64,000 bases of DNA. Source: Thalassotalea sediminis (lineage in GTDB: Bacteria > Pseudomonadota > Gammaproteobacteria > Enterobacterales > Alteromonadaceae). This document shows positions 18,662-26,798 of this stretch, one piece after another. The number at the start of each line of letters is the position of its first letter. Positions within the stretch are counted from its first letter, which is position 1. The notes beneath the pieces are model-generated. The model did no database searches and was not told the origin of the DNA. It was given only the letters and a program-made list of their open reading frames with translations. The DNA lies in contig NZ_AP027361.1 of assembly GCF_030295915.1 (NCBI RefSeq), forward strand, positions 1,736,001 to 1,800,000, written 5' to 3'. Both the position numbers and the translations under genes were made by a program.

Positions 18662-19063
18662 ATGAGTACATCAGGTTCTTGTTTATGTGGTGAGGTTAAT
18701 TTCGAAATCCATGGCGACTTTGAAAGTTTCTATCTTTGCCATTGTAAGTATTGCCAAAAAGATACAGGCTCTACACATGCATCAAATTTATTTTCTTCTG
18801 TAGCAAAACTCGTTTGGGTAACTGGAAAAGATAAAATTAAGATTTATGAATTACCTTCAACGAGACATATAAAAAGTTTTTGTTCTAACTGTGGTTCGGC
18901 AGTACCAAGCTTGCAAATGGATGGTAAGCTGCTCGTTGTACCTGCTGGTAGTATCAATCAAGATATATCAATTAAACCCAATGCACATATCTTTATATCA
19001 AGTCGTGCAAACTGGGAGTGTGGCCTAGAAAAAATTCCATCATATGAAAAATTACCACAATAA
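18662..19063 (+). CDS. Cassette 9: GFA/CENP-V-family zinc-binding protein
   Basis: 133 residues from the ATG at 18662 (GAAGGGAAGA upstream); an earlier in-frame start at 18638 overlaps the attC. The motifs CLCGEV (near 8-13), CHCKYCQK (near 29-36) and CSNCGSAV (near 76-83) are the zinc ligands of the GFA fold, named for glutathione-dependent formaldehyde-activating enzyme. Most members, including this one, have no proven activity. The cassette spans 18634-19120. Confidence 0.9.
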   Translation: MSTSGSCLCGEVNFEIHGDFESFYLCHCKYCQKDTGSTHASNLFSSVAKLVWVTGKDKIKIYELPSTRHIKSFCSNCGSAVPSLQMDGKLLVVPAGSINQDISIKPNAHIFISSRANWECGLEKIPSYEKLPQ

Positions 19064-19065
19064 AC

Positions 19066-19126
19066 ACATAACAAGTGCGTCAATAAGGACGCTCATTAAT
19101 TCGTGCCTATTACACAGGCGTTATGT
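19066..19126 (+). repeat. Short 61-bp attC of cassette 9
   Basis: R'' ACATAAC (19066-19072) and R' GTTATGT (19120-19126) are intact, but the site is 61 bp while its neighbours are about 100 bp. The common central core is missing. Confidence 0.88.
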
Positions 19127-19144
19127 AAAAAGGAATTTTTAACA

Positions 19145-19441
19145 ATGGCTCTGTTTTCGATTTCAATGGGAGTTATTTTCTTTTGTGTAGCTTTCGCTTG
19201 GTTTTTGTTCGTTATGCTAACTTCACAAACAGAAAGTTCTGGATTTGCCTTTAGGTTTATCTTGGGAGGCTTACCTGCGATACTTGGGATGGTTCTAGTA
19301 GTACCTAGTACGTTCTATAGAGTTGTTTTTGTTTTATTACAAAAGCCAGAGCAAACTTTAAAGGAAAAATTTATTTTATTTCTGGGGTTAGTAGTGAGTG
19401 TAATTTATTGTAGTGCTCTTTTAGGAGGCATTTTCATATAA
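19145..19441 (+). CDS. Cassette 10: small three-helix membrane protein
   Basis: 98 residues from the ATG at 19145, with AAGGAAT upstream. Three hydrophobic helices cover most of the protein (FSISMGVIFFCVAFAWFLFV, LGGLPAILGMVLVV, FLGLVVSVIYCSALLGGIFI). No family is recognised. The stop overlaps the attC R'' box. The cassette spans 19121-19534. Confidence 0.7.
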   Translation: MALFSISMGVIFFCVAFAWFLFVMLTSQTESSGFAFRFILGGLPAILGMVLVVPSTFYRVVFVLLQKPEQTLKEKFILFLGLVVSVIYCSALLGGIFI

Positions 19442-19540
19442 CAAGCCAAATTTAGAAATGGGGCTGCTAACAGCTTACTCGGTTCCGCTTCGCTGCACAT
19501 TTTTGCAAGCTATTATCACCGCCTGAGTGGGGCGTTATAA
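19436..19540 (+). repeat. attC of cassette 10
   Basis: R'' ATATAAC (19436-19442) differs by one base from the expected ACATAAC. R' is GTTATAA (19534-19540). Core GGTTCCGCTTCGCTGCACATTTTTGC. Confidence 0.9.
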
Positions 19541-19597
19541 CTACTTGAATGTCAGTGAAAGTCTCCCCATATGTTTTTATAACGGGATGTTTGTTAG

Positions 19598-19873
19598 ATG
19601 GAACTTTATGATTTTACTATTTTGATAGATCTTAATTTCCACTTTGCACTCATATTACTTGTCTTTCTTATAAGTCGAGGGCTGTATAGGCTAGTTGTGT
19701 GGAGTAAAAGAATGCCAAAAGGAGCATTTATATTTTTGGCAGTTTTTCCTATTTTGTTTGTATTTCCTATCCCTCCACAGGAGATTAAGAAGATAGAAAG
19801 AATAAAGCAGGAGCAATTAAAAGAAGAAGATGAGAATGGTGATCCCAAAGACAAAGAAAGCGGCGAAAGGTAG
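19598..19873 (+). CDS. Cassette 11: small membrane protein with charged tail
   Basis: 91 residues. Two hydrophobic segments (about 15-30 and 42-58) are followed by a highly charged tail rich in Lys and Glu (KKIERIKQEQLKEEDENG). There is no clear ribosome site, although GGGATG lies upstream. No family is recognised. The cassette spans 19535-19967. Confidence 0.62.
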   Translation: MELYDFTILIDLNFHFALILLVFLISRGLYRLVVWSKRMPKGAFIFLAVFPILFVFPIPPQEIKKIERIKQEQLKEEDENGDPKDKESGER

Positions 19874-19973
19874 CTATAACAAGTTACTCAAAAGGACGTA
19901 AAACCCTTGGTTTGCGCTCCTTCCTCGCTAATTTTAGACAAGTATTTGTGCGCCCTATATGGCGGCGTTAGGC
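19874..19973 (+). repeat. attC of cassette 11
   Basis: R'' CTATAAC (19874-19880) differs by one base from the expected TTATAAC. R' is GTTAGGC (19967-19973). Common core TCCTTCCTCGCTAATTTTAG. Confidence 0.9.
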
Positions 19974-19996
19974 ATATAAACAAGGATAGTGATAAT

Positions 19997-20686
19997 TTGA
20001 AATTTATAAGTATTATTCTAATTTTTATTTTTTTGAATGGGTGTTCCACAACAAAAGTATATTTATATAAACGGTACTTATCAGATGAAGATGTGCTTTT
20101 AATCACTCAAAAACTAGAAGCATTAGATTATAAAGTTGAAAATAATACTCTTGCTTTTCCTGATGAAATTCAAAAGTCTACAATACTTTATTCACCTTTC
20201 GTTGAAGGTAAAGATAACCTAGATGATTTTATAAGCGTAATCAACCAACTTGGTTGGCCTGATGTAGACGTACAACCTCTTTTTAAAGGTAATCATTGGT
20301 ATTCAAAAAACAGCATTGGGTTGTTTTTGATTACTGAGGGGATGGAGCAAAATGATAAAGTGCTCAGTCAAGATTTAGTTAATCAATATATGAGTGACAA
20401 ATGTGATCTTTCAGCCAAACTAATACTTAACCAAGATAACACTTACCAAATATCCTACGAAAATGATCCTAATAATAAAACCGAACATAAAAGTGGTAAA
20501 TGGGAGTTAACTGGTTACCCATATATTCAATTAACCTCATCAAATGGCTATTGGACTTTTTATTTTGAAATTCATAAAAACATCATCACTGATTTAATAG
20601 GTAAAGTAGAGTTGCTAGAGCTAAAACCATTAAGCTCACATAGTGTTTACCCACATTGCAGTTTTGTTTATGGAGTAAGAACATGA
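19997..20686 (+). CDS. Cassette 12: predicted lipoprotein
   Basis: 229 residues if started at the TTG at 19997, preceded by AAGGATA; longer in-frame readings run through the attC and are unlikely. From there the sequence is a lipoprotein signal: hydrophobic stretch FISIILIFIFLNGC with lipobox LNGC and mature start CSTTK. The C-terminal third (KLILNQDNTYQISYE, then GKWELTG) looks like a lipocalin-like stress-protein beta fold. No family is assigned. The cassette spans 19968-20793. Confidence 0.7.
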   Translation: MKFISIILIFIFLNGCSTTKVYLYKRYLSDEDVLLITQKLEALDYKVENNTLAFPDEIQKSTILYSPFVEGKDNLDDFISVINQLGWPDVDVQPLFKGNHWYSKNSIGLFLITEGMEQNDKVLSQDLVNQYMSDKCDLSAKLILNQDNTYQISYENDPNNKTEHKSGKWELTGYPYIQLTSSNGYWTFYFEIHKNIITDLIGKVELLELKPLSSHSVYPHCSFVYGVRT

Positions 20687-20701
20687 CCTGCGACAAAGTA
20701 T

Positions 20702-20799
20702 GCTTAATAAGCCACTCAAGCAGGAAAAAAAATAGTTGGTTTTGCTTCTACGTCGCTAATTTTAAACAACTATTTTTTGCCTATATTGCGGCGTTAGGC
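20702..20799 (+). repeat. attC of cassette 12 with degenerate R''
   Basis: The R'' position reads GCTTAAT instead of the expected GCCTAAC, with loss of the conserved final C. R' GTTAGGC (20793-20799) and the core GTCGCTAATTTTA are intact. Confidence 0.82.
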
Positions 20800-20845
20800 G
20801 ATCAAAGCGTTTACCAATTACTTTATCTACTAGGACGAGAATGAA

Positions 20846-21295
20846 ATGAACAGAAATCTAATTATTTATGTTTTTATTTTCTTGACTTTAACTTTTACAT
20901 TTTCAGTTAAAGCTGAACCTTCATCTGATTTGATTAAAGCATTTATTTCGGCCTCTGAAAAAGCACGCCAGCCAGATTTTAAAGCCAAAGACTTAGAATA
21001 TTATCTTTCTTTTTTTACGGATGACTTTACAGATCACCATATCGCATATGGAGTTTCTTTCACTGGAAAAGATAACCTGAGAAAAGGGATTATTGGAAAA
21101 AGTGCCTCAATGGTTTCAGTAGTTGAGACTATTGAAGATATTGTTTTAGGAACTGATACGGCCGTTGTGGTTGTAAACGAAGACTCTAAATATTATAAGA
21201 ATGGTAAATTAAAACATTTTAAAGGAAGAAATATTCTTGTTTTAGAGTTTAACGATCAAGGCTTAATTACTCAAATGAGAAGGTATTTAGATTAA
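20846..21295 (+). CDS. Cassette 13: exported NTF2/SnoaL-like protein
   Basis: 149 residues. A signal peptide (about 1-23, cleavage near VKA) is followed by an NTF2-like cone-shaped domain: KDLEYYLSFFTDDFTDHHI, FTGKDNLRKGI, and the final strand NILVLEFNDQGLITQMRRY. SnoaL-like proteins range from enzymes to binding proteins; the signal peptide suggests a periplasmic site. The cassette spans 20794-21400. Confidence 0.82.
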   Translation: MNRNLIIYVFIFLTLTFTFSVKAEPSSDLIKAFISASEKARQPDFKAKDLEYYLSFFTDDFTDHHIAYGVSFTGKDNLRKGIIGKSASMVSVVETIEDIVLGTDTAVVVVNEDSKYYKNGKLKHFKGRNILVLEFNDQGLITQMRRYLD

Positions 21296-21301
21296 TAGTT
21301 C

Positions 21302-21406
21302 GCCTAACAAGGCGTTTTAAAAAAGTTAGACACATAAAAGCTTGCTGTGCTTCTTCGTTGCCAATTTTAGCAAACTTTTATTTAGCCGCTTAACGCGGCG
21401 TTAGTA
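21302..21406 (+). repeat. attC of cassette 13
   Basis: R'' GCCTAAC (21302-21308) matches the cassette start GTTAGGC. R' is GTTAGTA (21400-21406). Core GCTTCTTCGTTGCCAATTTTAG. Confidence 0.93.
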
Positions 21407-21422
21407 GCCTTAGGAGAATTAG

Positions 21423-21911
21423 ATGTTAATTCGTACATTTGAGCCAGCAGACTATCCTTTTGTAAAAATAATTTATCAACAAGGAATTGATACTGGAAAT
21501 GCAACATTTCAAATTACGGCTAAAAACTGGGAAGAGTGGAATGCCTCAATGCTATGTCATTCTCGAATCGTTGCAGTCGAAAATAACAGTATTTTAGGTT
21601 GGGCAGCTCTTTCTCCTGTATCAAGTCGAGAAGTCTATTCTGGTGTTGCAGAGGTTAGTGTTTATGTTGCGAAGTCTGCTCAAGGAAAAGGCGTAGGTCA
21701 GAAATTATTATCTAGTTTAATTAAGGAATCTGAGAAAAATAACATCTGGATGCTGCAAGCAGGTATTTTTCCTGAAAATATTGGAAGTCTACAACTTCAC
21801 AAAAATAACGGTTTCCGTCAACTTGGCATTCGTGAAAAGCTTGGTAAAATGAATGGTGTTTGGCGAGATGTTGTGCTTATTGAAAGGCGAAGCAGTGTTG
21901 TAGGTGTATAG
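21423..21911 (+). CDS. Cassette 14: GNAT acetyltransferase, phosphinothricin-acetyltransferase type
   Basis: 162 residues with AGGAG before the ATG. The whole GNAT fold is present: acetyl-CoA loop QGKGVGQKLL (near 92-101), ENIGSLQLHKNNGFRQLGI and the C-terminal VWRDVVLIER typical of the Pat/YncA group that acetylates phosphinothricin, methionine sulfoximine or related amino acids. The substrate is not known. The cassette spans 21401-22008. Confidence 0.9.
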   Translation: MLIRTFEPADYPFVKIIYQQGIDTGNATFQITAKNWEEWNASMLCHSRIVAVENNSILGWAALSPVSSREVYSGVAEVSVYVAKSAQGKGVGQKLLSSLIKESEKNNIWMLQAGIFPENIGSLQLHKNNGFRQLGIREKLGKMNGVWRDVVLIERRSSVVGV

Positions 21912-21912
21912 G

Positions 21913-22014
21913 TAATAACAAGCGCATTAAAAATGGACGTCTTACACTTGGCTGACGCTCATTCTTTGGTAATTTTTAGCCAAGCTTAATGCGCCCCATA
22001 TGGCGGCGTTAAAT
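21913..22014 (+). repeat. attC of cassette 14
   Basis: R'' TAATAAC (21913-21919) differs by one base from the expected TACTAAC. R' is GTTAAAT (22008-22014). Confidence 0.9.
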
Positions 22015-22030
22015 GCTGAAAGGAGAGTCT

Positions 22031-22627
22031 GTGAAAATCTACGGAGATATTCAGTCTGGGAATTGCTACAAAATTAAGCTGCTATGCTCGTTACTGGGTG
22101 TTGAGCACGAATGGATTCATGTAGATATAATGGCAGGCGACACAACGAAATCTGAGTTTTTAAAGAAGAACCCTAGTGGGAAGATTCCTCTTCTTGAGTT
22201 AGAAGACGGGCGATGTCTGTCAGAGTCCAATGCCATACTCAATTATTTGTCTGTAGGGAGTGAGTTGCTTCCGTCAGACATCTTCAAACTTGCGAAAGTG
22301 CAGCAGTGGCAGTTTTTCGAGCAGTACAGCCACGAACCATATATAGCGGTTGCGCGCTTTATCGCTAAGTACCTTGGTTTACCTGACGAACGTAAGGCCG
22401 AGTATGAGGCTAAGCAGTCTGGGGGGCATAAGGCACTAGCAGTTATGGAGAATCAGCTTTCAACTTCTCCATATTTAGCTGGTGATTCCCTGACTACAGC
22501 AGATATCAGTCTATATGGGTACACCCATGTTGCTCATGAAGGTGGCTTTGATCTTAAAGCGTACCCGTCAGTCTTGGCATGGATTGACAGAATACAGAAA
22601 AATCAGAACTACATTGGTATGGTGTAG
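22031..22627 (+). CDS. Cassette 15: glutathione S-transferase
   Basis: 198 residues from the GTG at 22031, with AGGAG six bases upstream; the longer frame from 22013 begins inside the attC. The N-terminal thioredoxin-like domain has SGNCYKIKLLCSLLG and the cis-Pro motif GKIPLLELEDG followed by LSESNAILNYL (the ES glutathione contact). The helical C-terminal domain has LTTADISLYGY. It probably conjugates or exchanges glutathione on small electrophiles. GC content looks higher than in neighbouring cassettes. It is the last cassette with a recognisable attC in the intact array. Confidence 0.93.
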   Translation: MKIYGDIQSGNCYKIKLLCSLLGVEHEWIHVDIMAGDTTKSEFLKKNPSGKIPLLELEDGRCLSESNAILNYLSVGSELLPSDIFKLAKVQQWQFFEQYSHEPYIAVARFIAKYLGLPDERKAEYEAKQSGGHKALAVMENQLSTSPYLAGDSLTTADISLYGYTHVAHEGGFDLKAYPSVLAWIDRIQKNQNYIGMV

Positions 22628-22635
22628 CGGGCGAC

Positions 22636-22708
22636 ATTTAACAAGTTGCTTCACCGGAAAAGTAACTCGCTGGCGCTTGCCATATTGCACCATCTATTAG
22701 CATTAAAT
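22636..22708 (+). repeat. Degenerate terminal attC of cassette 15
   Basis: R'' ATTTAAC (22636-22642) matches the cassette start GTTAAAT. At the 3' end the R' position reads ATTAAAT with the crossover G lost. The site is shortened to about 73 bp. This ends the intact array. Confidence 0.75.
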
Positions 22709-22977
22709 GTAAGAGCACTACTATCTTTATGTTACAGCTATCAAACGTATTACCCTCATTCGATTTTGGGGCAGTTTTGGTGTATTGAAACTGTTCATTC
22801 TCTACAAGTGTAGAATATCTAAGTTATTGTCATTAATGAAAATGCAGGTAAACTATGCGCAATAACTCGCGCCTAAGTATATAACTAATTTCGAGCATCA
22901 TATCTGCATCATATACTATTTTTACTTATATAAAGGTGTTTTACCTCAGCCAAATCAATTAAGGAAACCGCGTTCCA
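22709..22977. other. Intergenic region after the array, no gene seen
   Basis: No coding frame, strong terminator or complete attC is visible. CTCTACAAGTGTAGA near 22800 is a small inverted repeat. Confidence 0.5.
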
Positions 22978-24456
22978 ATGTTTAGGAAAAGCATTCGTCA
23001 CCACTTACAAATTCTCTCATTAAGCACATTACTACTAACGATCGCACTGCCACAGATAAAAGCCGATGAAATAGACGAATTTCTGCTAGAGAAAATGCGC
23101 AGAGCCAATATCCCTGGGTTACAACTGGCAATCGTCAAAGACAATAAATTAATAAAAAAAGCTAGTTACGGTCTATCAAACTTGCAAGACCAAGTCACAG
23201 TAAAAAATCATACCCCTTTTCCTATTTTTTCAATGACCAAAGCTTTTACTGGTGTCGCCATTATGCAACTTGTCGCAGAGAACAAGTTATCTGTTAACGA
23301 TCCTGTTTCAAAGCATTTAGATAACTTGCCGAAAGCATGGCAACCGTTAACTATCCGTCAACTGTTAAGCCATACCTCTGGGCTACCAAAAATATTAAAT
23401 GGCCATTGGGTTGATTTGATTGCCAATGGTCAACCTGACCAAGCGTGGCAGGAGGTACTTACCTTACCGATGCGTTATAAAAGCAATACCAAGTTTGAAT
23501 ACAACCAAACAGGTTACATTTTGTTAGGTAAAATTATTGATAAATTATCGGGCCAGCCATTTACAGACTATATTCAGCAAAATCAGTTAGCTAAACTAGA
23601 TATGCCAATTACTTCAGCGGCAGGATTTGGCCATACTGAAAACATAGTTCCCAATCAAGCTCGTCCTTACGTTGCAGGCAATCAAGGTGAGCTAAAGACA
23701 TTACAAATTACTTTCGATCCATTTTTTAGAACTGCAGCTGGAATGAGTGCAACCGCGACAGAACTCGCGAATTACGTAATAGCGCTTCAACAACAAAAAC
23801 TCCTTGATAAGGAACATCTTAAAGCGTTGTGGACACCTACACTTTTAGATAATGGTAAAACCGCAGGCTTTAGTAAATTAGAAAATGGCTATGCCCTTGG
23901 CTGGCAAACGATTGGACGAGTTCAGCATCCAGCTGTGAGTGCCAGTGGTGGTGACTCCAATTCGATGGTGATTTATCCTGACGATAACTTAGCCATTATT
24001 GTATTAACCAATAAATTAGGTAGCTTACCGATTTTCTTTATCGATGAGATTGCCGGCTTTTATTACCCAGAGATGAAGGCTGAAAATGGCTGGGGACTGT
24101 CAAAAGGGTTATTCACACTGTTCCAAGGAATGAAAAAACAGGGCTTTAACCAGGCCATTGTGCTAGCAGATAAAATAAAAGCAAGCGTTCAATTTGATGT
24201 ACAAGAAATTAACCTTTTGGGTTATCGCTATGTGGCTAAAAATGAACTAGCAAAGGCTATAGAGATATTTAAGCTAAATGTTCATCTGTTTCCTGACAAT
24301 GCCAATGCCTATGATAGCTTAGCTGAAACTTATGCTGCGCTTGGAAATATAACAGAAGCGATAATTAATTACGAAAAAGTACTCGAGTTATTACCGAACA
24401 ATCAACATGCCCTTAAGCAGCTAGCTTGGTTGAAACAAAAAGTTAGTGAAGGGTAG
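22978..24456 (+). CDS. Exported serine hydrolase (class C beta-lactamase fold) with C-terminal TPRs
   Basis: 492 residues with AAGGAAA upstream. A signal peptide (about 1-29, cleavage near IKA) is followed by the beta-lactamase/PBP4* domain with catalytic SMTK (85-88), HTSGLP and FEYNQTGY in the YxN position. The KTG-like third motif is weak (ASGGDSNS). A helical C-terminal region (about 390-490) has TPR-like repeats (FKLNVHLFPDNANAYDSLAETYAALG). It probably acts as an esterase or peptidase in the periplasm. Nothing argues for antibiotic resistance. Confidence 0.88.
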   Translation: MFRKSIRHHLQILSLSTLLLTIALPQIKADEIDEFLLEKMRRANIPGLQLAIVKDNKLIKKASYGLSNLQDQVTVKNHTPFPIFSMTKAFTGVAIMQLVAENKLSVNDPVSKHLDNLPKAWQPLTIRQLLSHTSGLPKILNGHWVDLIANGQPDQAWQEVLTLPMRYKSNTKFEYNQTGYILLGKIIDKLSGQPFTDYIQQNQLAKLDMPITSAAGFGHTENIVPNQARPYVAGNQGELKTLQITFDPFFRTAAGMSATATELANYVIALQQQKLLDKEHLKALWTPTLLDNGKTAGFSKLENGYALGWQTIGRVQHPAVSASGGDSNSMVIYPDDNLAIIVLTNKLGSLPIFFIDEIAGFYYPEMKAENGWGLSKGLFTLFQGMKKQGFNQAIVLADKIKASVQFDVQEINLLGYRYVAKNELAKAIEIFKLNVHLFPDNANAYDSLAETYAALGNITEAIINYEKVLELLPNNQHALKQLAWLKQKVSEG

Positions 24457-24626
24457 GCGAAAAATAGAATAACAACACGCTGTTTTATGTCGCTAATGCA
24501 GCGTTTAATTAAGTTGGTTAAAGACGACGCAACTTTAGCTACCCGATAAGTTAGATCGCGGATGTGGGAAATACAGCTAACTAACGTATTGATATAGTAG
24601 TTAAGCTGTTAAAAATAAAATATAAA

Positions 24627-24717
24627 AAGTAACTAAAGCAGGAAAAATAGCAGTTGATTTTGGAGTATTGTCGCTTATTCTAACTAATATCTATAGCCTT
24701 TAAGCAGGATCTGAGCA
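24627..24717 (+). repeat. Decayed attC-like sequence
   Basis: AAGCAGGAAAAATAGCAGTTG, then TTTTG and GTCGCTTATTCTAACTA, line up closely with the attC of cassette 12 (AAGCAGG, AAAATAG, GTTGG, GTCGCTAATTTTAAACAACTA). The R'' is AAGTAAC (24627-24633) and the R' is lost. It reads as a fossil attC. Confidence 0.62.
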
Positions 24718-24730
24718 GCAGGAGCAAGTT

Positions 24731-25180
24731 TTGAAAATAAGCGTAACAGAACTATTGACTTTACTTTGGTTGTTAGTGGCATTTGTAACATGGTTACTTA
24801 CCCATTTGAAAACAAGAAAAGATCAAAAGGTGAGTAATACGGTGCAGGTTGTAAATAATCTCTCTATTGTTAGTCATTTACTCGATGCTGACTTGAAGAT
24901 CAGAAATGAACTCAAAAAAAATAATGATTTTAAACCCAATGAGTTAAGTGAAGAGCTCGAAGAAAAGTTAATCATTATATTAGATTATTACGAATTTCTT
25001 GCGCGTCTCTATTGGGAAGGGGTCGCTGATAGAAAGTCGATTGAACATCTTAGAGGAAGGTTAATATTGGAGCTTTATAAAGCTTCTTCAAACTATATTA
25101 ACTATTGGCGAGATAATTTGGGCAGAGACGACTTATATAAACAGCTTGAAAAATTGAGCAATGAGATCGCCGCTAACTAG
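24731..25180 (+). CDS. DUF4760-like membrane-anchored protein
   Basis: 149 residues. The start is a TTG at 24731 preceded by GCAGGAGCAAG. One N-terminal membrane helix (LLTLLWLLVAFVTWLLTHL) is followed by an alpha-helical cytoplasmic domain (VSNTVQVVNNLSIVSHLLDADLKIRNEL, LDYYEFLARLYWEG) that resembles DUF4760. The function is unknown. A decayed attC lies just upstream, so it may be an old cassette. Confidence 0.7.
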   Translation: MKISVTELLTLLWLLVAFVTWLLTHLKTRKDQKVSNTVQVVNNLSIVSHLLDADLKIRNELKKNNDFKPNELSEELEEKLIIILDYYEFLARLYWEGVADRKSIEHLRGRLILELYKASSNYINYWRDNLGRDDLYKQLEKLSNEIAAN

Positions 25181-25231
25181 CCAATAATTAAGACGCTATC
25201 ATTAGGGCTTATGTTCTCAGTAGGAGTTTTT

Positions 25232-25720
25232 ATGATTAGGGAAATCACAACATCAGATTTCGCTGCGTTTTGGCCAACATTTTCTGAGGTTATACAGGAG
25301 CAAGAAACCTATGCATTTGATCCTGATATGACGCAAGAACAGGCGTTCAATTTATGGTGTGAAACACCGCTTAAGGCTTATGCTTTTGTTGAAAATAACC
25401 AAGTGCTTGGTACTTATTATATTAAGCAAAATGCGATGGGCCCAAGTAGCCATATTTGCAATTGTGGTTACATGGTTTCAAATGAAGCAAGAGGCAAAGG
25501 CATTGCACGTAGCATGTGTGAGCATTCGCAAAGGAAAGCTATTGAACTTGGTTTTGATGCAATGCAATTTAATAGTGTAGTATCAACCAACAACGTTGCT
25601 ATTAGACTATGGAAAAAGTTAGGTTTTTCGATCATAGGTACAATACCTAAGGCTTATAACCATCCACAATTAGGGCTTATTGATAGTTACATTATGTATA
25701 AATGGTTAGGAACTTCATAA
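25232..25720 (+). CDS. GNAT-family acetyltransferase
   Basis: 162 residues from the ATG at 25232, with AGGAG upstream; the earlier in-frame ATG at 25211 lacks a ribosome site. The acetyl-CoA loop is EARGKGIARSMCEHSQ and the C-terminal signature is NNVAIRLWKKLGFSIIGTIPKAY. It belongs to the general N-acetyltransferase group with unknown substrate and resembles eukaryote-like L-azetidine/Mpr1-type members. Confidence 0.9.
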   Translation: MIREITTSDFAAFWPTFSEVIQEQETYAFDPDMTQEQAFNLWCETPLKAYAFVENNQVLGTYYIKQNAMGPSSHICNCGYMVSNEARGKGIARSMCEHSQRKAIELGFDAMQFNSVVSTNNVAIRLWKKLGFSIIGTIPKAYNHPQLGLIDSYIMYKWLGTS

Positions 25721-25794
25721 ACCCATTAGCAGCCTGAATTTTTAATATACCTGCCTTAACGTGCTTTATAAATTACTCAGGGATAGGAGTTATT

Positions 25795-26223
25795 ATGCGA
25801 AAATATATCTTTTTAATCGGTGTTCTTTTTAGTTTGTCATTGTATGCTAAACAAGCAACAGATGATGATGCTATTGGTTTATCTACGTCTGAATTTCCTT
25901 GGCAACTGGTAATTGATAACGGGAAAATAATGGGGTGTATTTATAATAATAAATATTACTCTTTAGGCTCAATACTTATTACAGAGTTTTTACCGAGAAA
26001 ATGCACGTTGAATTCTGCTAGAGAGGGCGTTTGGTCGAAGCTTACCGAAACTGAATTAGTCGCTTTTGAAGAGGCGCGTCGTGAAGCAGAAAATAAAAAT
26101 AAAGCTGGCGGTTCAACCGCTATTGGCAACCAAGCGCTTAGTAAAGATGAAGCCATTATTATTCGTATGATCAGGCGTCAAATAAATAAACATGTTAGTA
26201 AGCAAAATAGACCGGATAATTAA
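25795..26223 (+). CDS. Exported DUF1496-like protein
   Basis: 142 residues with TAGGAG upstream. A signal peptide (about 1-18, cleavage near LYA) is followed by a short region like DUF1496 (GCIYNNKYYSLGSILI, with a later Cys at PRKC) that may form a disulfide in the periplasm. The C-terminal half is charged and helical (EEARREAENKNK). The function is unknown. A decayed attC follows its stop. Confidence 0.68.
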   Translation: MRKYIFLIGVLFSLSLYAKQATDDDAIGLSTSEFPWQLVIDNGKIMGCIYNNKYYSLGSILITEFLPRKCTLNSAREGVWSKLTETELVAFEEARREAENKNKAGGSTAIGNQALSKDEAIIIRMIRRQINKHVSKQNRPDN

Positions 26224-26291
26224 CAGTTGGATTTTGCACTGATGCTGTTTATTTTAACAAATAGTTAAAAGCTCTTTAATGGGCGCTAGGT
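26221..26291 (+). repeat. Decayed attC-like sequence
   Basis: TAACAGTTGG, ATTTTAACAA and TAATGGGCGCTAGGTTG line up with the attC of cassette 3 (TAACAGTTGG, ATTTTAGCCAA, TTTGGGCGTTAAGTT). The R' has changed from GTTAGG to GCTAGG. Confidence 0.6.
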
Positions 26292-26305
26292 TGAGAGGAA
26301 ACATA

Positions 26306-26512
26306 ATGTCGGATTCAACTAAATTAGCAAAGTTCACCGCATATTTGGCTATTTTTTTAGCGGCATTTTCAAGTGTCGATTTTATTATGGATTTTGTGAG
26401 ATTTGACCTTGGGCTTGCTACCTTTAAAAGTGTTGGAATGTTGGCCTTATCAATTTTTCTATATTTATCGATTACCAAGCCTAAATTATTTAAAAAGAAG
26501 CCGTCAATCTAG
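26306..26512 (+). CDS. Small two-helix membrane protein
   Basis: 68 residues from the ATG at 26306 (GAGAGGAAA upstream); the frame could start at 26279 but without a ribosome site. Two hydrophobic helices (FTAYLAIFLAAFSSVDFI and FKSVGMLALSIFLYLSI) are joined by a short loop and followed by a basic tail. No family is recognised. It follows a decayed attC. Confidence 0.62.
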   Translation: MSDSTKLAKFTAYLAIFLAAFSSVDFIMDFVRFDLGLATFKSVGMLALSIFLYLSITKPKLFKKKPSI

Positions 26513-26624
26513 ATCGTGTTGAACGTTAAAAAGTGAGATAGGTTTAAATTAAATAAATAATTGTGTAATGAAATGCGAAAGTTAAAGACTAATACTTGCA
26601 ATGGTCACTTTCAATGGAATATTT

Positions 26625-26798
26625 ATGTCTCATTTGAAAAAAGCCCTTATCGTAGCGCTCATTATTATTGGGCTTGGAACAATAGCAAAAGGTTTTAATG
26701 AGCGTCGTCATATGGAAATGGCGCTGACTGAGTGTGGTTCACAAGACAATATTGCTAACGTTAATGCGAAAGGCTTTAAGTGTAAGAGTGCACCATAA
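26625..26798 (+). CDS. Small exported or membrane-anchored protein (57 aa)
   Basis: 57 residues from the ATG at 26625 (weak GGAA upstream); an alternative start at 26601 adds eight residues. One hydrophobic helix (KALIVALIIIGLGTIAKGF) is followed by a polar tail with two cysteines (ECGSQD and KCKSAP) that could form a disulfide. No family is recognised. Confidence 0.58.
   Translation: MSHLKKALIVALIIIGLGTIAKGFNERRHMEMALTECGSQDNIANVNAKGFKCKSAP

Larger units (their letters stand above)
10015..22708. mobile_element. Chromosomal integron: integrase, attI and 15-cassette array
   Basis: An integron integrase on the minus strand faces 15 plus-strand cassettes (11205 to about 22702), each ending in an attC site. 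The first bases of each cassette (GTTRRRY) match the reverse complement of the R'' box of its own attC exactly in 11 of 15 cases, with one or two changes in the others. Most attC sites share a common core (GCT..TTCGTCGCTAATTTTAG), as expected of a long-resident chromosomal integron. One attC carries an IS1111-type insertion. Confidence 0.96.

Noticed and set aside
12057-22708. Regularly spaced similar repeats that could be taken for a CRISPR array
   Set aside because: The spacing is hundreds of bases with genes between, and each repeat has attC end boxes that pair with its own cassette.
22978-24456. Beta-lactamase fold as a resistance gene next to an integron
   Set aside because: The second and third motifs differ from true class C enzymes and the TPR tail points to another role.
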